From Intoshia linei (lineage: Eukaryota; Orthonectida; Rhopaluridae), in assembly GCA_001642005.1 (NCBI GenBank), contig LWCA01000294.1:1-33253 (forward strand): 33,253 bases of DNA. The letters are read 5' to 3'. Position numbers and translations under genes: made by a program. This document shows positions 20,282 through 31,297 of the stretch, piece after piece; position 1 is the first letter of the stretch, and each line of letters opens with the position of its first letter. Below the pieces are notes generated by a model, which made no database searches, had not been told where the DNA came from, and was given only the letters and a program-made list of their open reading frames with translations.

Positions 20282-21952
20282 ATGTCGCTTGTTGCGTATG
20301 AAGGGAATTCTCCAGAATCAATTCATGACGATGAAGAAATTGTAGAAAACCAAAAATTGCAAATTCAACTAAAGATGACTTTAGTTTGTGCAGCACCAGA
20401 AGTCAGTGTAGTTAAACCAAAAGAAATATTCAATAAAAACGTTGAAGTTTGTGAAAAACTATATGGACCAAATTCGAAGAATATCAGTAAATACCAAAAC
20501 AATAATATTTTGACGGGTCATATTGAAGAAAATTATATTAGTAATTTTGAATTTGATAAACAGTACAATACATTCAAAAGTTTCGGATATGCAAAAGATC
20601 CATCAAGAGGTTCATCTGGAATGGTTCGTAATTTACATGGTCCAGGGTCAAAAAAAATTAAAGTGACACATGAAAAATCTGTTTTTGAAAAAACTCCTAA
20701 ACGTGAAAAAGACAAAAGGAAACGCCTTAGAAATTGTGACGCTTCCGACTTGGAGGGTTATCTTGGACCATGGGGTAAATATGTAGACGAAGAAACTGTT
20801 TCCAAACCTTCAGAAGACGATCAAAAAGACATTGATGTTTATTTAGAAAAAATGAAAAGTAGAAAAGGTGAAAAAATGAAAAAAGATGAAGAACAAGAAC
20901 CTACATATGTTAAAGAAAGTTTCGAATTACATATACCAGACCCTTTAGATTACCAAGGTAGATCTTTTATCGATCCAAAATCGGAATACTCTGGAAATCC
21001 TAAACATGATTATATTCAAACCCCTGGAAAATGTTATGCTCCCAGTCGATGTATTCATACATGGAAAGGACACACAAAAGCCGTTTCAAAAATGCTTTGG
21101 TTTCCAAAATCTGCTCATTTAATTTTAACAGCTAGTGTTGATACTACCATCAAATTGTGGGAAGTTTACAAAAGTAGACGATGTGTAATGACTTTTAATG
21201 GACATAACAAAGCTGTTCGTGATATTTGTTTCAACAGAAGCGGTAAACAATTTGCATCTTGTGGATACGACAAGTATGTTCGATTGTGGGACACTGAAAA
21301 AGGTATTTGTGTGTCTAGATTTCATTGTAAACGAATTCCCTATTGTGTAAAATTCAATCCACGTCATGATAATCAAAATTTAATTTTAATTGGAACAGCA
21401 AGCAAGAAGATAATATGCTATAATACTAATACAAAAACTATAATCCAGGAATACGATAGGCATATGGGTGCAATTAATGCTATCGAATTTATTGATTTCG
21501 GTAAGCGGTTTGTCAGTTCGTCTGATGATAAAAGTCTTCGAATATGGGAATGGAATATTCCTGTTGATTTTAAATGTATATCTGATCCAACCATGCATGC
21601 TGCTCCAGCAATGACACTCAGTCCCAATGAAAAATATTTAATTACTCAATCAATGGATAATACTATATTGACATATAACGCATTACAAGTTTGTAGAAAA
21701 GTCAGGAAAAAAACTTTCAAAGGTCATATGGTTTCCGGATATGCTTGCACTCTAGACTTTTCTCCTTCCATGTCTCACGTAGTTTCTGGTGATGCTGATG
21801 GTAAAGTCTTTTTCTGGGATTGGAAAACTACAAATGTTGTCAAAACTTTAAAAGCACATGAAGGTGTATGTGGAAATGTAATGTGGCATCCCTATGAAGC
21901 ATCTCGTGTTATTACGGCGGGGTGGGACGGTCTTATGAAATATTGGGAGTAA
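20282..21952 (+). CDS. CDC40: Pre-mRNA-processing factor 17 (CDC40/PRP17)
   Basis: PRP17/CDC40 is a WD40 spliceosome protein acting at the second catalytic step. The gene is one uninterrupted 556-residue frame (human about 579). The N-terminal half shows family blocks: YEGNSPES near the start, TGHIEENYISNFEFDKQYNT, FGYAKDPS, LEGYLGPWGKYVDE and SFIDPKSEY. From about residue 256 seven WD repeats follow, for example IHTWKGHTKAVS..LWFPKSAHLILTAS, GHNKAVRDICFNRSGKQFAS and DKYVRLWDTEKG, ending VITAGWDGLMKYWE. The ATG at 20282 is the first Met and lies 82 bp from the divergent BRD8-like start. It is the only long gene here without an intron. Nothing is missing or broken. Confidence 0.98.
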   Translation: MSLVAYEGNSPESIHDDEEIVENQKLQIQLKMTLVCAAPEVSVVKPKEIFNKNVEVCEKLYGPNSKNISKYQNNNILTGHIEENYISNFEFDKQYNTFKSFGYAKDPSRGSSGMVRNLHGPGSKKIKVTHEKSVFEKTPKREKDKRKRLRNCDASDLEGYLGPWGKYVDEETVSKPSEDDQKDIDVYLEKMKSRKGEKMKKDEEQEPTYVKESFELHIPDPLDYQGRSFIDPKSEYSGNPKHDYIQTPGKCYAPSRCIHTWKGHTKAVSKMLWFPKSAHLILTASVDTTIKLWEVYKSRRCVMTFNGHNKAVRDICFNRSGKQFASCGYDKYVRLWDTEKGICVSRFHCKRIPYCVKFNPRHDNQNLILIGTASKKIICYNTNTKTIIQEYDRHMGAINAIEFIDFGKRFVSSSDDKSLRIWEWNIPVDFKCISDPTMHAAPAMTLSPNEKYLITQSMDNTILTYNALQVCRKVRKKTFKGHMVSGYACTLDFSPSMSHVVSGDADGKVFFWDWKTTNVVKTLKAHEGVCGNVMWHPYEASRVITAGWDGLMKYWE

Positions 21953-22068
21953 TTTTTATTTATTAATGTAAATAATTTTTAATAAACATTCATATTAAAT
22001 TCATAGTTTCTTTTTTCAATTTCATGTGGCTAAATATTTTAATTAATATTTATTATTAATATTCCTTC

Positions 22069-25000
22069 TTACCAATCAATTGATATTAATCTTGCCTCGT
22101 TTCGTATAAACCGTTTTTTGTCTTTTAAGGCTATTGGAAGAATTTCATAGATAATTTCTGTAAAATAATTAATCCTTTTTTCGTCTATTAATTCAATCAA
22201 CTTTTTCAATAGTATAATAGTTTTATATCGTATTTTCTAAAATATGATTATTTAGTTTAGCAATTTTTTAATATTGGGGCGATTTATTTTCAAAATAAAA
22301 CTATTCTTTAATTGATGCTATAATTTCCTGATACATTACATATTTATTACATTCATGAAATGAAACAACTTTGTATTACATTATTAAAGATAAACGATTT
22401 AAAATATCTATTTTAAGAAAAAAAAAATTCGATGAGCAAAGTCAAATAAAAATGTTAAGTCAACCTTAAGCAAAAAATTCCAAAATTCTGTTAAATAAGA
22501 CCTTTACTATATTATACATTGATATAATGCCCAAAATTAGATTAAAAATTTTTAATTAGTAACATTAACGGTTTCACATCCAATGATTCATATATGCACA
22601 TCATTTAAAATAATCGAATGGTTTATATAGGGCCAAGAAAACTACCAAAAAAATAGAAATACTTAAATTAAACCATTTTTAATAAAAATCATAATTTACA
22701 AACCCTTTAGGGAAAAATCCAATTTGACCAACTATGACATTAAATTCTAAAACACGCTCTCTTTTCATTTTATGTATTGAATTAGATTGATTTATACAAC
22801 CATGAAATTCCGTTTAGTCTATACAAAAAGTCAGTCGGTATGCTTATCAAGCTTTACTTCCTTGTTAATGTATTCCTTTAATTAATGATTAAACCAACTA
22901 ATATGATACAATATGTAAAAAAGGTTGGGAAACACTGCTCTAAACTAAACTCTCTAGTATAAAATTTGATGATATATTTGATTATAAGTTTTTTATATAA
23001 ATTTCAAGTGATTTAAACATAATAAACAAAACTTTTTAATAAAAAAATCAAAATAAAACTATAAAGTGTGAAACGGTTAAAATGAGTCAATTTGTAAAAT
23101 TTTTTTGTAAATGGTCGCTTTTGTAGAAGATTTTGTTAAAATTATTTTACATGCATTAATTTTTTTTTTAACCAAAATTTTAAACGGTTTTTAAGATTTT
23201 TCAAGGGGATTTAATAATTTTTTTATTAATCAAACTTTTAATTATTATTTTAGAGTTTACCTTAGATTTTTCTCTTATATACATAGCATCTTGATTCACC
23301 TGTAAAAATCATATTTTAAAAAAAATGGTCAATATTCGCCTACTTAATTTCAAAATTAATTATCTTATTCCGTGGATATAAGTTAGATAAGGTGGATAAA
23401 TCAGACCCTACCATTGGATACCGAGCTGGAAGCCACCGAAACTGAAAAATTGACCAATATTTTTTTTTGTAAATATGTAAATGTAAAATGTAAATAATGC
23501 ATAGTGTCATATAGCCCTAGCCACATATCCAAGGATTTTGACTTGATATTTTAAATTTAATACACAAAATATTTATAATCAAGAATATTTTTTAATTTTT
23601 TAACACTCAACGATGGAAAAATGATACCCCATTATACCAAAATTTTGTCGAGCTCGAAAAGTGGTATTATTATGGTAGGCTCACCACTGAAGGTTGTAAC
23701 CTTCGAATTATTCGACCAGGTACATTAAAATAATATACGTATTAAAAAATTACACAATTTTCATGTTGCAAATATTTTGTACATATTTTTAAAATTTTTT
23801 GAGCATCAAATATGTTATAAGAGATAATATTTGACAAAAACAATATTGTAGTTAGAGGCATATAATTATTAAAATCTTTAGACACAATTTTTAATATTCT
23901 ATCAACGGTAGATTCAATCTAAATTTTACTGTTAAAATACATGTAATTTCATATTACTTCAATATTGATATTATTTTGGTATGTAGCTTTATGTAGAGCA
24001 CAACATATTTTAAAATGGATTTCTGCAAATAAATCTAAAGATTTTAATTACACATTATTATTTATTGTACAATATTATTTATACAGGATTCCCTCGAATT
24101 TGCTTTTCTGATATTTTTCCAAAATGTCTCAAAAAAAGTCCAAACAATGCAAATTAAAAAGAATACTGCATTATATAAAATAAAATCAATATACAATGTG
24201 TTAATGTACAATTTAAAAAAAATAATTACTATTATCCAACAAAAATATAATTTTCTTTAAAATAGATTCCAAAATAAAACGATATCGTTCGGTTTCTTTA
24301 AAATCATAAACGTTTGCATAGCATAATTGAAATAATGGATGAAAAGATACTTCATAGAGATCGGAAATAATTTCAATAGTATAAAAGAATTCTTGTAAAA
24401 CTGTGAGAATAATATCATCTTTAGAAAATAACACATAATTTCTTAGAGAAACAAGATATACATTATAGATTTTAATACTGACATTATTGTGTACATTTAA
24501 AAGATTAATTTTATAATCTTTCCTTGTCATAAATTTAAAATTATAAAGGTATCGCATCAAATTATCCACAACATTTAATAAATTAAATTTATAAAATGAT
24601 TGATCAGTATTACTAATATTTGAAGAAATATCAAAATTTTCAAGAAAATATACTTTTCGAGTGACAGTATAATATTTCTTATAAACCAAGCAAGTATTTT
24701 CATCATTCTTATTCAAATCAAAATATACAATCGAATTGAAAACATTAGGCAATATTTCGTTGAACCATTGAACATTTATCTCATTACATTTTGAATTTTC
24801 TTCAATTTTATTAAATAATACATTTACAACATTGTCTCGGTTTCGAGTACTAATTTTACCAATTAAATTTTTCAAAATAATTGATGAACTCATCCAATAA
24901 ACATTAATATTAAAATGATTTTCATTTGAGTTTAAAACCTGACCAAAAAATTTATTGTAGACATTGTCGAGTTTATCCACATTGATTGTATTTAATTTTC

Positions 25001-28000
25001 CACTAAAAATTGAGATAATTGATAATAGACACAATCTTTCTTCTTCGTGATCAGTTTTGAAATATTTTTCAAAAATTTTAAAAAAATGATGACATCTTAT
25101 AGGTTTTTTAGAATTTTTTGAAAATTCAAAAATAAATAAATGATTTTTTAATGTAGTATCCATAATTAAACTTTCAACATTTAAATACATTTTGTGAATA
25201 TATACAGTTATTTCTATAATTTTTGCACGTATATCCGGAAATGTTTCCATTTCATACATTGCTTGCATTTTTATACATAGCAATTCGGAATCTGCACAAT
25301 TCAAATTATATACAGTTAAAAAATCGTATAAACAATTTAAACAATCCAATTTTGTAGATAATGATGAATCTGATAATAATGATAATAAAAAAGCAAACAG
25401 TAAATCGCATTTTTCTAAATCTAAATAATAAAATGTATATATAACATGGCATTATCATCATTTTTTCAAGCTAATTAATAATAATAATAAGTTATTGTTT
25501 AAACACACAACATTAACTTATATTAATAACATTATTGTATAATTTCTGAATTTGGACCAATATATAAACGATACTGACACGAATTATACATTTTTATTAG
25601 AAAAGTTTCTATACCTTGGTCCCCCTTATTAATAAAATACATTTAATTAAAAAAACATTGACCAATGTAGATAATAAGCGAATTACATAGAAAATAATAT
25701 GTAATTAGTATCATCCATTATTCAAGTTATTTTAATATAAAAATGTACGTATTTCCCAAAAATAGACACAAGAATGAATCCAACAAATGCCCAAGTTTAA
25801 TCAATTTATTAATTAATGTATACCATCTTTATTAAATTCAAATTTTATCTTGGACGATTGAAATAAAATTGTTAGAAAATTCATATAAATTTCTCTATCA
25901 ATAGACTACATAAGATAAACATTATTAAAAATATAAATATAAAATTACCGCAGTATGATTTTGTAGATTGATGGTAAATGTATCAATAAAAAAAGGCAAT
26001 ATCAGTTTTGCGTACATTTCTCCAGCTTCGCACATTTCACAAAAAAGTACGCAAATTTTTAAAGTATCTTCCGTTGGTTTCATTAAATATTCATGGGAAA
26101 CTAATAATTCAATAATGTAATTATAAAACGTAGATGTAATCGTGTGATTCTGAATTGATGTTTAATTTTTTGAATAATTTTAAATTTACTATTTTTTTAA
26201 ATTACAATTCCAATGACAATATTAATCTCAAATATTATTCCTAAATCTAAACTGTGACAAAAACAACATTATTAAAGAGCAATGTGATAAAATTGTTTCA
26301 TCTATAAAAAGACGAATAGTATATTCCGCTAATGACCTTAAATCATAGTCCATAAAGTCATATTTAAGGCAGAGATTGAGAGACATATTGATGCAAGGTT
26401 TTTAAATTGAAAAAATACGTGTCAAGTGAGATCGACTATTGAAAAACGTAATTTGGTTTGATGAATCAAAAATAAACCGGTTTGGACCGATAGTAAGCAA
26501 TTTTTTCACAGAAATAAGGAAGTCGATTGAATTAAAAAAAAATTTAGCCAACAGTAAAATTAGTCTGAAGTCATTTAATAATTTTGGCCTGTTTCAGTCA
26601 GTTTTTTTACGTTCCGAGACAGTGAAATGCAAATAATTTATACGAAAAATGCATACATTAAAATATACACAAATTCTTAATCAAAATTTAATCATATCGG
26701 TGCCAAAATTAGGAATAAAAGACAATTTCATCTGCCAACAAGATAATATCCCGATCAGAAAGTTATAACAACAGAATGTTTTCACCAATAGGAGTGGTAG
26801 ACATGATAAAATGACCAGTATATAATCCTGACTTTAACCCAATTGAGAATGTGTGGGTTTATCTCAAAGGAAAATTGCACCAAATAATGATTCAAAATCT
26901 AAAGGAATTTGCAACGCTATTGCAAGGCAAATTCAAAAAAATTACATCATTAATGTAAAAATGTCCAGTTCTAATTACTCACTGAGTAATACTTTTTTTT
27001 ATTAATTAATATGATTACACATAAATGTATGTTTTTTATGACAACTAAATATAGATTTGAATGAATTAAATTTTACCATCCAAAGCAAATTTGAAAAATA
27101 ATGAGAATTTTTCATTCTAAAAAAGAATATATATTTTAGGACAATATTATAAATATAAATTCATAGCAAAAATTAACAAAAAACAAAAATATAGTAATTT
27201 CCTTATAAATATACCCTAAAATAAAAATGTTATTAACAATTATACCAAAAAATTAAGTTTTCATCATTCCTAAAGTTTATTACATCAATTTTAGTGATCT
27301 GCCTAATAAATTGACACACTGTGTAGTAAATAAATACTTTTTTTGTAAAGTTTAAGTAAAGACTAACAATTTTAAAAATTGAACATTTTTACTTTGATCT
27401 TGATCGTTGTTTCTCATCCTTTTTAGAAAAATAATGAAAATATCACACTTATGAAAAAATTTAAAAATGCTTCTTTTTATATACAGTGTGGTAAAGAATT
27501 ATTTACTCATTTATTAATATTTCCGTAACTTTTGAATCAATAAAGATATTTCAAAATAATGTATACCATTCGAGAATAAAATACTACGTTTGTATTATTA
27601 TAACTATATTTATCCCTTTTTCATTCCTAATTGATCACCTATTAATTAACTCACAGAAATATTTTATGATAAACAAATATTTACTCATTCTTAAAAAGTT
27701 TCAATTTGGATATAAAAACTTACTTTAATTTTAAATTTTGATTCAAATATAATTACGTTCTTCCGGCATAGACAAAAGACAAAGTGATTTCAAACGAGAT
27801 GTGATAATTAGTTACCACAAAGAGAGTTATTCAGGTAGGGAAATTGTTAAAAAAATAGGTGTATCCCAAAAAACTGTTAGCAATATAGTCAAAAAATTTA
27901 AAAAAACTGGTGCTACTGAAACTTTACCACACTGTATCAATGTTAATGGAAATAGTCAGTATGTCATTTTAATTCTTATTTTTTTCACAGGATTGCACTC

Positions 28001-28960
28001 CAAAAATAATGTATATATTTATTCTTTTATTATTTCTTGAAAATCGCCATCCTAAAACATTAAAGCTCAAATTTTTGTCGTTTTAAATTCAATATATGTA
28101 TATTACACATTGTATACACAATGTGTATTACATATTGAATATATTATATTAAAATAACCTTTTGAAATAATTTGACCATTAATTTGAATAAATCAATAGC
28201 TGCATATAAAGTTTTATTATTCATTTCATTGAGTAATTCATTTTGAATTTGATAAATAATAAAACAAACTCTCTCGCTATATAAATCAAATGAAAAATTC
28301 AAGTTAGAAAGAATGTATTTATAAGAACATAAATAATCTACTTTAGAATTTAAATTTTTCACAATACTACTTTGAAAATAATCAAATGTTTTTTTAATAA
28401 AAAAATTGTTGAGAACCAAACATTTGTTTATCAATTCAGTAATTATATTTAAATTGTTTTCGTCATAAACAATCTAAAAGTTAAAAATAATTAAAAAAGT
28501 ATACATTTAAATGCATACATATTCTTTTGAAATCGGAAAAAGTTGGATTACAGCATTAAATATTTCCGATTCCAATGTTTCGTCAACTGTAAATAATTTT
28601 ATTAAAAAACAAAAAAATACAACAAAATTACCTTTAGCATTATGTTTTTCATACAAAAACAATACACATTCAAGTAATTTGACTAAACATGACGATATCA
28701 CTTGCTTTTTAAGATATTTCATAATACATAATAATAAACTGTCCAAACTGTCTACTAATATAAATCACTATTTAAAATTTATTAAAAAATTATTACAAAC
28801 CTCCAATTTCAAATATTTCGAATTTTAATTTTGTTACATTATATATGACGTTTGATAATGACCGATTATCATTAATTGATAAATCCGTTATATTGAATAT
28901 ATCAAAAAAAATTGATATAATTGTTATAAATTTATTGATATCAATACATTTAATATTAGA
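22069..28960 (-). CDS. MMS19: MMS19-like HEAT-repeat protein (cytosolic Fe-S delivery), N-terminus unresolved
   Basis: MMS19 is a HEAT-repeat adaptor that delivers Fe-S clusters to nuclear DNA-repair and replication enzymes. Exons in frame: 28960-28801, 28754-28632, 28586-28519, 28473-28159, 26149-25949, 25905-25824, 25420-24230, (24165-24071, provisional), 23918-23754, a 39-nt microexon 23299-23261, and 22236-22069; about 868 residues. Identification rests on order and spacing: AVIQLFPISKEY at the place of MMS19's YFPIDF block, NSKVDYLCSYKYIL after it, and the C-terminus LPIALKDKKRFIRNEA, like the MMS19 end AL.DKKR.VRKEA. About 110 N-terminal residues of the family are not found; ATGTTT at 29024-29019 next to a GT donor could start it. 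The 45-nt intron 28631-28587 has no stop and keeps frame. Divergence is high. Confidence 0.75.
22560..22937 (+). mobile_element. hAT remnant with intact right end (MMS19 intron)
   Basis: The right end AAAAAAGGTTGGGAAACACT-G at 22937 reverse-complements to CAGTGTTTCCCAACC, a typical hAT terminus. CTCTAAAC (22938-22945) would be the target duplication, but no left partner was found. The interior shares CGGTTTCACATCCAATGATT with 19074, and carries an extra stretch of about 75 bp at 22590-22665 relative to that copy. Confidence 0.6.
26390..27321 (+). pseudogene. Tc1-type transposon remnant, catalytic part and right end
   Basis: In shifting frames the three Tc1 acidic motifs appear in order: NVIWFDESKINRFG (26442-26485), FICQQDN (26727-26750) and PDFNPIENVWVYLKGKLH (26828-26880). 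Stops and frameshifts separate them. The right end reads TTGACACACTG at about 27311-27321, whose reverse complement CAGTGTGTCAATTTATTAGG is a typical Tc1 terminus. It lies in the 2-kb MMS19 intron, opposite to the gene. Confidence 0.7.
27484..27965 (+). pseudogene. Second Tc1-type element: left end and helix-turn-helix region
   Basis: A Tc1-like terminus TATACAGTGTGGTAAAG starts at 27480 with CAGTG at 27484. It is followed by the transposase N-terminal DNA-binding region SDFKRDVIISYHKESYSGRE then IVKKIGVSQKTVSNIVKKFK (27780-27905), a paired-like helix-turn-helix. Coding similarity ends near 27960 and no catalytic domain follows. Since the catalytic remnant lies upstream on the same strand, the two are separate insertions. 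Confidence 0.7.
28087..28140. repeat. 54-nt near-palindrome at the start of the 2-kb MMS19 intron
   Basis: Inner arms ACACATTGT (28105-28113) and ACAATGTGT (28118-28126) are perfect around a 4-nt loop. Outer arms ATTCAATAT and ATATTGAAT pair with small bulges. It begins 18 nt inside the intron from the donor at 28158, so the transcript could form a stable hairpin there. Confidence 0.7.
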
Positions 28961-29162
28961 CTAAATGTATATATTATATTAAAATAATACACAATATAAA
29001 AAAATAATTTAACAATACAAACATAAAACAATATTAATTTTAATATTAACACAAATATGATTATGTTCTCACAAACAATAAAAATTGAATCAAATTTAAA
29101 AGATTATAAATTTAAAACTAGGTTAAAATATACAAAAGTAAAATTTCAAATTATAACGAAAA
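28961..29162. promoter_or_regulatory. Divergent region MMS19 / CARD-like gene
   Basis: About 200 bp of stop-rich AT sequence lie between the first confident MMS19 exon and the CARD-like ATG. It may contain a very short MMS19 first exon (ATGTTT at 29024, then GTATTG) and both promoters. No further MMS19 coding sequence is visible here. Confidence 0.35.
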
Positions 29163-30537
29163 ATGAATAATTACATAAAATCCAAAATAAATAGATGTAA
29201 AACTATTATTGAAGAAAATATAGTAATAGATGAAAATTTTTTAAATAAAGCAAAACAACTTGATGTGTTTACAACTTCAGTAATAGAGAATATACAGGTT
29301 TTTTTAAATTATGATAATACATGACCATTAAAATTAGAACAATGATTCAAGAGCATCAAAAATAGAATGCATGTTGGAGGCTTTAACTATACAGCATGAA
29401 AGTAAATGGGAATTTTTTTGTAATGCTTTACAGATAAGTGGACAAAAATTTTTGACATATCTGATCAGTGAAGAAAATAATGAACTGACTAATGAATGTA
29501 AAAAAATTGTTGCAAATGGGATATCAAAATATACACATATTGATATAAATGTGACTACATCTGATAAAAATAAATTGATAAATTATATCAGTGAAAAGGT
29601 TAATATTAAATTATTAAAAAATATTAAAACTAGAAATATTTACAATAAGGACTTATTCTTTATACTAATGCTGGTACCATGACCCTAGTTCATTATAAGA
29701 CTGATAAATGACCAAAATATAAATTAACAATAAAAAATATTTTTAAAAAATACATTTTTCTATTTTTAATTGGTTAAACAAATACTTAAATCTAATTTTA
29801 TTTTATAGTCAAAAAGTTAAATATTTCCTTAATTATTTTGATATTAATCTAAATAGATAAAATCTAAATTGCTTTTGGAAATTTACAATGGATGTATACA
29901 AGAAAATGATAAAACTATGCAAGTGAGAGAAATACACATTAACGATATTATTAAATATATAAAAAAAATAAAAGAGAATAACAAAAAAATCTGTTCAATA
30001 TCTACAGAGGTATTACATTGACATTAAAAAATTAATAAAATTTTAATTTAGAGTAATAATTTGTATAAAAAATTGATCAAGTCAGATGAACGTTTAAAAA
30101 TAAAAATTGATCAACTAAATCAACTGCGACGTAACAGCGTAGTAAAATTAAAAATTAGATCACGATTTTATAAAGCAAACGAAAAATTTTTATTTCGAAT
30201 ACAAAATGGGCTTATGAACATACAAGATGAAATAGACAGTTTGGATCAAAAAATAAAATTACATGTAAAACCAGAAAAAGTATCAACTAACAAAATTAGC
30301 ACAATTTCAAATGATTTCAATGAAAAAAATTTAATAAACACCAATGTAACTGATGATGATTCAAATAAAAGTGATGGGTCAATTATAAATACATTTTGTG
30401 CACCTCATTTCCAAAACAATGTAGACCATTTAATTAATCGGATGAAATCATTAGAAGTACATATTTTTGATATTTTAAATGGGATATTCAAGTTAGCCCT
30501 TAGCAAGAGTTTTTTACCAATAAACCAAAAAACATAG
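29163..30537 (+). CDS. CARD-like domain protein with central coiled coil
   Basis: Four exons with phase-0 junctions (29163-29297, 29338-29598, 29857-30009, 30052-30537) give about 344 residues; two introns are 40 and 42 nt. The first 95 residues resemble a caspase-recruitment (CARD) death fold: six short helices with the typical order LDVFTTSVIENIQ, NNDSRASKIECMLEAL and WEFFCNALQISGQKFLTYLI, matching the CARD pattern in which R.KA..LLD.L is followed by F..AL...GQ..L..LL. Residues about 130-235 are Lys/Glu-rich and coiled-coil-like (SDERLKIKIDQLNQLRRN and onward), then an Asn/Ser-rich linker and a C-terminal helix. Neither ortholog nor function is known to me; CARD-coiled-coil layout recalls CARD9-type adaptors, but that is analogy. 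The exon 2 donor (29598) is a choice between two options. Confidence 0.58.
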
Positions 30538-30577
30538 ATATAAATTTTCTTATCATTCTTTCAGACATCCCATAATC

Positions 30578-30747
30578 CAGTGTTTTTGAACCGTGTGGCG
30601 AGAATTTGAAAATTGTGTGAATATATTTTTTATTTGTGTAAATTGATATGATGTTTGGAATATATAGAATGTATAGACAATTTTTGGGTTGAGAAAATTT
30701 TGTACGTTCATAATGGGCCGCGAATACAAAAAGGTTGAAAACCACTG
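30578..30747. mobile_element. 170-bp hAT MITE with perfect target duplication
   Basis: Flanked by perfect 8-bp CCATAATC copies (30570-30577, 30748-30755). Left end CAGTGTTTTTGAACCGTGTG; right end reverse-complements to CAGTGGTTTTCAACCTTTTT. No coding capacity. It inserted 40 bp after the CARD-like stop codon, probably within or next to the 3' UTR. The exact duplication suggests a fairly recent insertion. Confidence 0.88.
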
Positions 30748-30755
30748 CCATAATC

Positions 30756-31297
30756 GAAACTATTTAGCAAACCAGCCATTCCAATTCATTCATGATTCAA
30801 TCGATTTATTTTATAAAATAATTTTTAATAAATAGTGACAAATTAAAAATTTATTTTAAAGATGATATACTTTTTAATTGGCTATTACATTTACTATTTA
30901 CATATTTAATTATATACATCACTATTACTATTACATTATTTTCATTAAAAAAATTCAAAAACAATTTACATTAAAAATATAAAGCAAATTTTCATTTTTG
31001 ATCAATTTAGCTAAAATTATTCAAGAACAGTCACTACTTTTTAAAAAATAAACAAAAATGAACAATGATAAGTATCAAAAAAATAAAAAATTTATTAAAA
31101 TTTTATGGGTCTACATTGTATAATTCAATTTCAAAATGAATGTTTTATAGATAAAAATGTGGTATATTTATTTGTATAGTCTTTTTCAATTAACTGTTAA
31201 AAATTTTATTTAATCAAGAATAAAGCTGCAATATAAAAAGCTATAACGATAATGATATAACATTTAGAATCAAATAGACACGCTCACATTTTATAGA
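30756..31297. other. Intergenic, no gene recognised
   Basis: Very AT-rich. A 21-codon frame from ATG 31058 is the only start-bearing stretch; it could be a 5' exon of the following ORF, but the splice phases did not fit. Nothing else seen. Confidence 0.3.

Noticed and set aside
24213-24229. MMS19 ending at the TAA at 24213
   Set aside because: A good donor (AATA-GTAATT at 24229) precedes it, and clear family C-terminal exons occur further along at 23918, 23299 and 22236.
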